The notes beneath the pieces were generated by a model that had not been told where the DNA came from, did no database searches, and saw nothing but the letters and a program-made list of their open reading frames with translations. A stretch of DNA of 44,363 bases, taken from an uncultured Collinsella sp. GTDB lineage: Bacteria > Actinomycetota > Coriobacteriia > Coriobacteriales > Coriobacteriaceae. The stretch covers positions 1 through 44,363 of the forward strand of contig CABUDQ010000014.1 of assembly GCA_902490365.1 (NCBI GenBank), written 5' to 3'. Positions 38,365 to 44,363 of this stretch are shown piece by piece. Position 1 is the first letter of the stretch. Every line of letters starts with the position of its first letter. A program made the translations under genes and the position numbers.

Positions 38365-40089
38365 CTACGAGCGCAGTGTAATTTTATCGCGCAGCGACTT
38401 GAGGTCTTCGGTAACAGTCCGGTCTTCCTGGATCATCTTCTGGACCTTTTTGTAACTCGTGCTGACGGTCGAGTGGTTGCGGTTGCCAAATTCGGCGCCC
38501 ACCGCCGTGGTCGTCATCTCGCACATCTCGATGGCCAGGTAGATAGCGATATGGCGTGCTTTGGCGATATTGGCGTTGCGACGCGGGCCGATGAGCTCCT
38601 CGTGCGTCACGCCGTACTGCTCTTCGATGACGGACTGAACCGTCTGGACGTTGATCTTTTTGGCCGATGTGTCAAAGTACTGGCTGGCGATGGCGTCGAT
38701 ATCGTCAAAGGTGAGCTCCCCGCCCTCGCGCTCGCGGTCGCCCGCCTCGCCGGCGCAGCGCTCGCAGAAGCTCTCGAGTTCGCGGATGTTGGTGCCCGAG
38801 ACCTCGGCCATGTGTTTAAAGTGCTCGTCGGTCAGGTGCCCGCCGTCGCCCCCATAGGCCGCCAGCAGCGAGTCGTCGCCTGCCTCGGGAGCGGCGACGA
38901 TGGTGTTCTCGTAATAGCGCTGCAAGATCTTGTATTTCATCTCGTAGCTGGGCTCTGCGACCAAGCAGAGCATGCCGGCGTTGAAGCGGCTGGTCAGACG
39001 CTCGTCCATGCTCAGGTCCTTGGGGGCGCGGTCTGCCGCGATGACGACCTTCTTGTTGTTGCGGATGAACTCGTCCATGAGCTGGAAAAAGTAGTCCACG
39101 CTCGCGCGCTTGCCGATGATGTTTTGGATGTCATCGATGATGAGCACGTCCACGCCGTGGTATGCCTGCATGATAGGGGCGTTGCTCTTCTTTTGGCGGT
39201 CGAACTCGGTCATCAGGTCGTCCAGATATGCCTGGGAGTTGGCATACTTGACCTTGATCTCGGGCGACTTCTCGGCGAGCTCGTTTTTGATGGCAAGCAG
39301 CAGGTGCGTCTTGCCCAGGCCCGATTTGCCGTAGATGAACAGTGATGTGCACGTGCCGCGCTCGTCCGCGAGGGCGGCAAACTTGAGTGCCGAGCGATAG
39401 GCATGGCTGTTCTCGGGGCCGTAGACAAAGTTCTCAAAGGTAAATTTTGAGTTCGCGGCGAGCGGGGCTCCATCCGCATTCTGCTCGGCCGGTACGGTCG
39501 GTGCCGGCATGGGTGAAGCGGGGGTCGCAGCTTGCGTGGACTTAGTCGGCGCTCCGCCCTTCATCTGGTTCATCATGCGACGAAAATCATCGGCCGAGAG
39601 CGTGTTCTTGATTGCAATGCCCGAATCCGCGCCCGCCGCTGCGTCGTGAGCGATAGGCATGTGCGTGACGGGTGCGTTCGTTGACGTCGCCGCCGCGGTC
39701 GGCAACGGTGCCATGGTTTCACGGGAAACATCACCGTGCTGGTGCTCGATTGTCGGCACGTCGCCTGCGGAGGCCGGCACCGCCGGGGAGGCAGCGGGAG
39801 CCGCGGTGGGCGCCGTCGCAGCAGCGGATTCCGCCACGGCTCCTTGCGGTGCCACGATGTCGAGCGCAATCGGTGCAAAGGCGATTTCTTCCAGATAGGC
39901 CTCAATAGTCGGCTGATGCTTTTTGAGCTGCGCGATGGCAAAGCGCGAGGGGGCCTCGATCGTGAGCGTATCTTCGGTCAGGCTTATGGCGCGCGATTGC
40001 CCCAGCATGTTGATGAGGCGTGCATCTTGGCCGTCGCGCTGGCAAAAGGCGATGGCATCCCCCAGGATGATGCTTGCTTCCTCGTCCAC
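38365..40089 (-). CDS. dnaA: Chromosomal replication initiator DnaA
   Basis: DnaA binds origin boxes and opens the duplex. The 574-residue protein has domain I (1-80), a long Ala/Pro-rich domain II (about 80-215), the AAA+ domain (YGKSGLGKTHLLLA at 253-266, Walker B VLIIDDIQNI) and domain IV (about 480-574). The recognition motif reads GNRNHSTV (535-542) where nearly all DnaA proteins have GGRDHTTV. The residues equivalent to E. coli Asp433 and Thr435 are therefore Asn and Ser, while Arg399 and Arg407 equivalents remain. The start is GTG 40089, 15 bases after the upstream gene, so the two are probably one operon. Confidence 0.97.
   Translation of the reverse strand: MDEEASIILGDAIAFCQRDGQDARLINMLGQSRAISLTEDTLTIEAPSRFAIAQLKKHQPTIEAYLEEIAFAPIALDIVAPQGAVAESAAATAPTAAPAASPAVPASAGDVPTIEHQHGDVSRETMAPLPTAAATSTNAPVTHMPIAHDAAAGADSGIAIKNTLSADDFRRMMNQMKGGAPTKSTQAATPASPMPAPTVPAEQNADGAPLAANSKFTFENFVYGPENSHAYRSALKFAALADERGTCTSLFIYGKSGLGKTHLLLAIKNELAEKSPEIKVKYANSQAYLDDLMTEFDRQKKSNAPIMQAYHGVDVLIIDDIQNIIGKRASVDYFFQLMDEFIRNNKKVVIAADRAPKDLSMDERLTSRFNAGMLCLVAEPSYEMKYKILQRYYENTIVAAPEAGDDSLLAAYGGDGGHLTDEHFKHMAEVSGTNIRELESFCERCAGEAGDREREGGELTFDDIDAIASQYFDTSAKKINVQTVQSVIEEQYGVTHEELIGPRRNANIAKARHIAIYLAIEMCEMTTTAVGAEFGNRNHSTVSTSYKKVQKMIQEDRTVTEDLKSLRDKITLRS
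39715..39730. promoter_or_regulatory. parS-like site inside dnaA
   Basis: GGTTTCACGGGAAACA matches the parS consensus TGTTTCACGTGAAACA at 14 of 16 positions, as I recall the consensus. It lies in the domain II part of dnaA, near the origin, where ParB-binding centromere sites cluster in many bacteria. One mismatch breaks the central symmetry, and the coding sequence could produce it by chance. No parA or parB gene is in the window, though they often follow rsmG. Confidence 0.35.
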
Positions 40090-40104
40090 TGTCTCTCCCG
40101 TTCT

Positions 40105-41457
40105 TTAGCTCTGAGCTCGCACGCGAGCGGCGCCGAGTTCGGTCAGATGGTATTTCTGGCCATGCTTGATGACCAAGCCGGCCTGCGCCAAGTCATTGAG
40201 CGTGCGTGACCAAGTGGGGGCCGAGTTTCCAAACGCCCTCGCCAGATCGGTAGCACCGCACGCTTGATTTTGCGCCAGATAGCCCAGCGCGGCGTTGCCG
40301 CGATCGCTTACGAACACGTCCGGTTGTGGCTGCGCATACTGATTTGCTGCATTAGGATACATCATTTGAGCTGCTGGTTGTTGAGAACTCTGCATCGGCG
40401 GCATTTGCTGTTGAAAACTTTGAGGCCACTGTTGGTAAGGCTGCGGAGTCATCTGCTGGGCCCAGGGGTTGTACTGCTGCTGCGGCATCTGCTGGTACGG
40501 CTGCTGATATCCCTGCTGGTACTGCTGCGGGAACTGCTGGCCATACCCCAGTGGCGGCATCTGCTGATATGGATATCCCTGTTGGTACGGCTGATAGCCC
40601 ATTTGCTGGCCACCCGGTGCCGCCGTCGCCTGCTGCATTGCTGCTGCATCCTGATCCGCCAGCGGCATGGTCTCTGGCGCGTTTGGCGGCATCGACATCG
40701 ATGCCGCCTGGGGCTCTTGTGTAGGAAGCATTCCGGGCTGCTGCATCTGTCCCACGGGGGGCTGCATCTGTTGCGTTGCCATGGGCTGCTGCGCAAAAGC
40801 TCCCGGCAGGGGATATGTGGGCTGCTCCGTCTCGGGCCGCACGGCAGCACCGCGTCCGCCGGCACGCTCTATTTCCTGCACGCGTTTAGGGTCCAGGCTT
40901 ACCGTAACCACGGTGCCGTTGCCCATGTTGTCCTCGATGGACACGGCCCCGCCGGCGTTTTCCAAATACTCCTGCACCATGGGAAACCCTGCTCCGGTTC
41001 CACGGATGTAGCGCTTCATCTTGCTGTTTGCGCTGGTAACGCCAAAGTCGAAAGCACGCTCCTTGTCGTCGATGCCGGGTCCTTGATCAGCGAAGCGGAT
41101 GGTGTCTCCGCCGTCCAGAATCGAGATGATGGGCTCGGCAAAGTGCGCGTGGATAAAGTTTTCGACAATCTCGCGGATGACCATGAGCGAGATATGGCCA
41201 CCTTGTTCTTTCATGCACTGGTAGACGGTGTTGGTCGTCTCTTCCAAATACGTGCGGACATCTTGCGGATCAATGACGATCACACGCGGTGTCGACAGCA
41301 TATCGTCATAGACGGCGATGCGCGCGGCGTACATGGCTTTTGGCGCCTGCGTGGTCGTCTGCTCGCCTTCCTCACGCTCTTCGCGCACGCCGGTGATGTG
41401 CTCGTTGTCGGGTGCCGGGTCTCCGGAATCGACCATGGTGTAAAAGTCGTCAGACAT
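40105..41457 (-). CDS. GHKL ATPase-like protein with Q/P/M/Y-rich segment and C-terminal winged helix
   Basis: Residues about 45-190 of this 450-residue protein form a histidine-kinase-type ATPase domain. The N-box is REIVENFIHAHF (95-106), G1 is DQGPGI (124-129) and G2 is GTGAGFPMV (153-161). I see no kinase phosphoacceptor domain. Residues about 220-380 are a low-complexity tract rich in Gln, Pro, Met and Tyr (YQQGYPYQQMPP). The C-terminus (about 385-445) looks like a winged helix (GATDLARAFG, TWSRTLNDLAQAGLVIKHG). It is the first gene of the dnaA transcript and reads out of origin part B. Function is unknown; ATP-dependent control of dnaA or origin binding is possible. Confidence 0.85.
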   Translation of the reverse strand: MSDDFYTMVDSGDPAPDNEHITGVREEREEGEQTTTQAPKAMYAARIAVYDDMLSTPRVIVIDPQDVRTYLEETTNTVYQCMKEQGGHISLMVIREIVENFIHAHFAEPIISILDGGDTIRFADQGPGIDDKERAFDFGVTSANSKMKRYIRGTGAGFPMVQEYLENAGGAVSIEDNMGNGTVVTVSLDPKRVQEIERAGGRGAAVRPETEQPTYPLPGAFAQQPMATQQMQPPVGQMQQPGMLPTQEPQAASMSMPPNAPETMPLADQDAAAMQQATAAPGGQQMGYQPYQQGYPYQQMPPLGYGQQFPQQYQQGYQQPYQQMPQQQYNPWAQQMTPQPYQQWPQSFQQQMPPMQSSQQPAAQMMYPNAANQYAQPQPDVFVSDRGNAALGYLAQNQACGATDLARAFGNSAPTWSRTLNDLAQAGLVIKHGQKYHLTELGAARVRAQS

Positions 41458-41470
41458 GCCGCTCGCAATC

Positions 41471-41603
41471 TTTCAAAAGGTTTCGAACAAATAGTAGCTC
41501 ACCGTGCAATGTTTCTCATCTTTCGACAACTTTTCAAAACCTGTTGAAAACTTTGGAAAACGGACGAAAAGTTCTCAACATTGCCAACATGACCTGTTGA
41601 AAA
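41471..41603. other. Origin of replication, part B: DnaA-box cluster upstream of the GHKL-dnaA operon
   Basis: The intergenic region between the GHKL gene and rpmH holds TTTCGAACA (41481-41489), TTTCGACAA (41521-41529), TTTTCAAAA (41531-41539), TTCTCAACA (41572-41580) and two minus-strand TTTTCAACA boxes (41542-41550, 41595-41603). These match the boxes of part A. This is the usual place of oriC in actinobacteria. Nothing coding is visible between 41458 and 41802. Confidence 0.75.
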
Positions 41604-41700
41604 CTCGATGAAATATCGTGAAAAGTTGCCATGCACCGTTAAATCGAGCTCGGCTTATGGGGGAACCGTGTGAACTGCGCAACCTTTTACCTTTGATTTC

Positions 41701-41730
41701 TTGACATTTGAACATTGATTTCCCTACAAT
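41701..41730 (+). promoter_or_regulatory. Promoter of the rpmH-rnpA unit
   Basis: TTGACA (41701-41706) and TACAAT (41725-41730) are 18 bases apart, about 70 bases upstream of the rpmH start. This is the best sigma-70-type promoter seen in the window. Confidence 0.85.
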
Positions 41731-41802
41731 CTTCAAGCTCACGTGTCTATATCTGCGTCCGCGCCCCCGCGGACACTCGAAATGCAGCAGGAGGAACTTA
41801 AG

Positions 41803-41937
41803 ATGAAGCGTACGTATCAGCCTAATAAGCGTAAGCGTGCCAAGACCCATGGCTTCCGTGCCCGTATGGCCACTAAGGGTGGTCGTGCCGTGCTCGCCCG
41901 TCGTCGCGCCAAGGGCCGCAAGCGTCTCACTGTCTAG
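41803..41937 (+). CDS. rpmH: 50S ribosomal protein L34
   Basis: The 44-residue, strongly basic protein matches L34 over its full length (MKRTYQPNKRKRAKTHGFRA). AGGAGGAAC precedes ATG 41803; an upstream in-frame extension to 41743 overlaps the presumed leader and is not supported. First gene of the rightward origin operon. Confidence 0.98.
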   Translation: MKRTYQPNKRKRAKTHGFRARMATKGGRAVLARRRAKGRKRLTV

Positions 41938-41957
41938 CAGCGATACACACATCTCGC

Positions 41958-42296
41958 ATGAAGACTATTAAGTCTCGGCAAGATTTCGAGCATGTGTTCA
42001 GTCAGGGGCGTCGTTTCAATCACCCTCTGATTCGAATGACCATATGTGAATCGGTTGGCGAAGGCGACTCCGGAAGGGTCGCCTTCGTTGGTGCTAAACG
42101 GCTCGGTTGTGCTGTCGTGCGCAATCGTTCTAAGCGTGTGATGCGCGAGGCCGCTCGCAGCTGTGGATTTCCCGTTGCGGGTTATGACATCATCTTGTTC
42201 GCAACTCCCAAGACGAGGGTTTCCTCGCCGCAGGAGATGGACAATGCATTGCGTTCGCTTATGAAACGCGCCGGCGTTGCCGGGGAGGAGCGATGA
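41958..42296 (+). CDS. rnpA: Ribonuclease P protein component
   Basis: RnpA assists the RNase P RNA in trimming tRNA 5' ends. The 112-residue protein has the family pattern: SRQDFEHVFSQGRRF near the N-terminus and the basic RNR signature (LGCAVVRNRSKRVMREAAR). It begins 20 bases after rpmH, and its stop overlaps the yidD start by four bases (ATGA). Confidence 0.97.
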   Translation: MKTIKSRQDFEHVFSQGRRFNHPLIRMTICESVGEGDSGRVAFVGAKRLGCAVVRNRSKRVMREAARSCGFPVAGYDIILFATPKTRVSSPQEMDNALRSLMKRAGVAGEER

Positions 42297-42517
42297 GCAA
42301 TCACGTTTTGCGACGTGTTGCCATCGCTCCTATTCGCATATATCAACAGGTTATTTCGCCCTTATTGCCTGACGCCTGCATTTATTACCCAACGTGCTCG
42401 CAATACGCCGTCCAGGCGATTGAGAAGTACGGTGTTTTGAGAGGCTGCTGGCTTGCCGTGAGGCGCATCGCTCGCTGCAATCCCCTGCACGTCGGCGGTT
42501 ATGACCCTGTGCCCTAG
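42293..42517 (+). CDS. yidD: Membrane protein insertion efficiency factor YidD
   Basis: The 74-residue protein matches the YidD family (QVISPLLPDACIYYPTCSQY, then GCWLAVRRIARCNPLHVGGY, with conserved cysteines). It helps YidC-dependent insertion of membrane proteins. It overlaps rnpA by four bases and is followed by yidC after 29 bases. Confidence 0.96.
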   Translation: MSNHVLRRVAIAPIRIYQQVISPLLPDACIYYPTCSQYAVQAIEKYGVLRGCWLAVRRIARCNPLHVGGYDPVP

Positions 42518-42546
42518 CGGGCACTCGCTATCGGAGGAAAACTTAC

Positions 42547-43317
42547 ATGTGGGATTGGATCGTTAACATCCTTTTCGAGCTGCTCAAGCTCATCCAGACC
42601 TTTGCGGTCGACTGGGGCCTGTCCATTATCATCCTGGTGGTCATCATCCGTCTGCTGCTGACGCCGCTTATGCTCAAGTCGACTAAGTCGACGGCACGCA
42701 TGCAGGTGCTGCAGCCCAAGATGCTCGAGATCCAGGAGCGCTATGCCGACGATCCCCAGCGTCAGGCCGAGGAAATGCAGAAGTTCTACAGCGAGAACAA
42801 GTTCAACCCGATGGCTGGTTGTCTGCCGCTGTTGATTCAGATGCCTGTCCTGTTCGCCCTATTTACGCTGCTGCGTAACCTGCCGGACTACTTTAACGAC
42901 GGCGCGTTCTCGTTCTTTAATATTCTGCCCGACCTGACCACCACGCCGAGTGCCTCCTTTGCCGATGGCTTTATGGTCGCGCTGCCTGCGCTGGTCTGCC
43001 TGATCCTGTTCGCTGTCCTGACCCTGATTCCGCAGCTCTATATGTCGCGCAACCAGACCGGCCAGCAGGCTCAGAGCATGCGTATGATGGCCGTTGTCAT
43101 GACGGTCATGATGCTTTGGATGGGCTGGAGCCTTCCCGTTGGTGTTCTGCTGTACTACGACGTCTCGTCTGCTTGGCAGGTTATCCAGCAGATTTTTGTG
43201 ACGCAGAAGGTCATCGACAAGGCGAAGGCCGATGAGGAGGAGCGCCTTAAGAACGCGCCGCTGCAGGTTGAGGTCACTCGTCGCGAGAAGAAGCCGCGCC
43301 CGCACAAGAAGAAGTAG
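42547..43317 (+). CDS. yidC: Membrane protein insertase YidC/Oxa1
   Basis: This 256-residue, multi-pass insertase has the conserved core: WGLSIIILVVIIRLLLTPLM with the key hydrophilic-groove arginine, then NPMAGCLPLLIQMPVLFALF. A lysine/arginine-rich C-terminal tail (REKKPRPHKKK) can touch the ribosome. It lacks the large periplasmic domain of Gram-negative YidC and shows no lipoprotein signal. GGAGG precedes ATG 42547. Confidence 0.97.
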   Translation: MWDWIVNILFELLKLIQTFAVDWGLSIIILVVIIRLLLTPLMLKSTKSTARMQVLQPKMLEIQERYADDPQRQAEEMQKFYSENKFNPMAGCLPLLIQMPVLFALFTLLRNLPDYFNDGAFSFFNILPDLTTTPSASFADGFMVALPALVCLILFAVLTLIPQLYMSRNQTGQQAQSMRMMAVVMTVMMLWMGWSLPVGVLLYYDVSSAWQVIQQIFVTQKVIDKAKADEEERLKNAPLQVEVTRREKKPRPHKKK

Positions 43318-43361
43318 CGGGATATCAATCTTATTTAGGTACCTAACTTTTGGAGTACGTT

Positions 43362-43931
43362 ATGTCTGAAGAGATCATCGAGGATATGCTTGAGGAGGTT
43401 GCCCCGCAGGTCGCGGGCGATTATCCCGAGATTGCACAGCGCTACAAGGCCGGTGAAGAGCTGACCGACGAGGAGCTCGACACCATTGCCGATGTCGCGA
43501 TTTCCATCCTGCGTTCCATCCTTTCGCACTTCGATGCCGCCAACTCTCCTATCGATGAGTATGAGGGCGACGAGGGTGAGCTGATTCTGGATGTAACGGC
43601 TCCCGACCTTGCTGTTCTCATTGGCCGTCATGGTCGCACCCTTGATGCCCTTCAGGTTATGTTCTCATTGCTGGTGAGCCGCAAGCTTGGCTTTAGGTAT
43701 CCGGTTGTAGTGGACGTCGAGGGATACAAGAGCCGCCGTCAGGACAAGGTTGCCTCCATGGCACAGTCTGCAGCCGAGCGTGCCATCCGCACTCATAAGA
43801 GTGTTTCGCTTCCGCCCATGAATGCCTATGAGCGTCGACTGGTTCACATTGCACTTCGTGGCAATGATGCCGTCGATACTCATTCTGAGGGTTCTGACCC
43901 TGATCGCCATGTGGTGATTGTTGCTCGATAA
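43362..43931 (+). CDS. jag: KH/R3H RNA-binding protein Jag (KhpB)
   Basis: The 189-residue protein has an acidic N-terminal domain (1-60), a KH domain with the GxxG loop IGRHGRT (about 86-92) and an R3H domain near the C-terminus (NAYERRLVHIAL). Jag/KhpB proteins bind RNA and influence cell elongation and division. Start ATG 43362 has GGAG upstream; the earlier in-frame ATG at 43350 has no site. It follows yidC by 44 bases, its usual neighbour. Confidence 0.95.
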   Translation: MSEEIIEDMLEEVAPQVAGDYPEIAQRYKAGEELTDEELDTIADVAISILRSILSHFDAANSPIDEYEGDEGELILDVTAPDLAVLIGRHGRTLDALQVMFSLLVSRKLGFRYPVVVDVEGYKSRRQDKVASMAQSAAERAIRTHKSVSLPPMNAYERRLVHIALRGNDAVDTHSEGSDPDRHVVIVAR

Positions 43932-43951
43932 TCTGCTCGAGCTTATGCTAA

Positions 43952-43982
43952 GGGGACGTGGTTTCCACGTCCCCTTTTTTTG
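43952..43982 (+). terminator. Rho-independent terminator after jag
   Basis: A perfect 10-bp stem, GGGGACGTGG/CCACGTCCCC, with loop TTT is followed by a run of T. Confidence 0.95.
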
Positions 43983-44027
43983 TCAAAAGTTCTCGATACA
44001 CTGATTTTTGTCAGAAAGGAGCTTTCG

Positions 44028-44363
44028 TTGTTAGTACTTACTGATCAGCAAGCTGACGAGATGTTGACTCGTCTATCTTCCTATTGCAAAGAGTATTCCT
44101 TGAGCGTATCTGATGTTGAGCTGAGGAAATGTATTCAGCATTTGGATTTGGTTCTGGAAACAAATAAGACAACTAATCTCACCCGTATTCTTAACGTAGA
44201 AGATGCTGCGGTACTTCATATCCTCGACTCACTTGTTTTGCTCCCCTATATCAATAAGGCTCCTGAGGGAGCTTTGCTCGATATGGGTACAGGTGCGGGC
44301 TTCCCTGGTATTCCGTTAACCATAACCACGCATCGTAAAACTACTTATATTGACTCTGTTGGT
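44028..44363 (+). CDS. rsmG: 16S rRNA (guanine-527-N7)-methyltransferase RsmG (3' end cut by window)
   Basis: The frame from TTG 44028 stays open to the window end (112 codons). It translates to an RsmG N-terminus: NLTRILNVEDAAVLHILDSL, then the SAM-binding motif LLDMGTGAGFPGIPL. AGAAAGGAG lies upstream of the TTG. The enzyme methylates G527 of 16S rRNA, and its loss gives low-level streptomycin resistance in other bacteria. This short part is less GC-rich than the rest of the operon. It is the standard gene after jag, usually followed by parA and parB. Confidence 0.93.
   Translation, partial: MLVLTDQQADEMLTRLSSYCKEYSLSVSDVELRKCIQHLDLVLETNKTTNLTRILNVEDAAVLHILDSLVLLPYINKAPEGALLDMGTGAGFPGIPLTITTHRKTTYIDSVG

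Overview
The window is a high-GC actinobacterial chromosome segment that carries the replication origin. The proteins look like those of Collinsella or a close relative in the class Coriobacteriia. This assignment comes from recognising protein style and gene order; no database search was run. The origin is bipartite and sits around dnaA. Genes to its left run on the minus strand (dnaA, dnaN, recF, a DciA-like gene, gyrB, gyrA). Genes to its right run on the plus strand (rpmH, rnpA, yidD, yidC, jag, rsmG, the last cut by the window end).

Layout. 1-3712: a mannose-family PTS operon (IIA, IIB, IIC and a partial IID) divergent from a GntR/UTRA regulator. 3724-8711: carAB, with a PyrR-like hairpin over the carA ribosome-binding site. 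8848-12528: a one-pass membrane protein, an ABC exporter with a strongly folded leader, and a NUDIX hydrolase. 12550-16744: purD, purA and dnaB. 16858-19971: a nested mobile element. An IS1595-family element carries a lincosamide-nucleotidyltransferase-like cargo gene and has a frameshifted transposase. An intact IS3-family element sits inside its left terminal repeat. 20020-21879: the rpsF-ssb-rpsR-rplI operon, now separated from dnaB by the mobile element. 22241-22720: two tRNA-Ser genes and a multi-hairpin element containing an inverted tRNA-Ser fragment. 22765-24030: a PD-(D/E)XK nuclease-like gene between two inverted copies of a 65-bp palindromic repeat. 24146-29543: a TRIC-like membrane protein, a bactofilin-like membrane protein, typA, two unknown genes and a DUF151 nuclease-like gene. 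29702-30002: tRNA-Ile, tRNA-Ala and a second identical tRNA-Ile. 30074-44363: the origin region.

How the parts work together. dnaA is preceded, 15 bases upstream and apparently in the same operon, by an unusual protein with a GHKL ATPase domain, a long Q/P/M/Y-rich segment and a C-terminal winged helix. DnaA has two changes in its normally invariant DNA-recognition motif. The presumed DnaA boxes on both sides of the dnaA unit read TTTTCAACA rather than TTATCCACA. A run of five TAA/TAG trinucleotides beside an AT-rich tract, between dnaA and dnaN, matches the bacterial basal unwinding layout.

The strongest leads are the nested IS1595 element with its resistance-like cargo, the diverged DnaA/box pair with its GHKL partner gene, and the repeat-flanked nuclease. 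Large compound hairpins after carB, after gyrA and between gyrB and gyrA form a further recurring theme.
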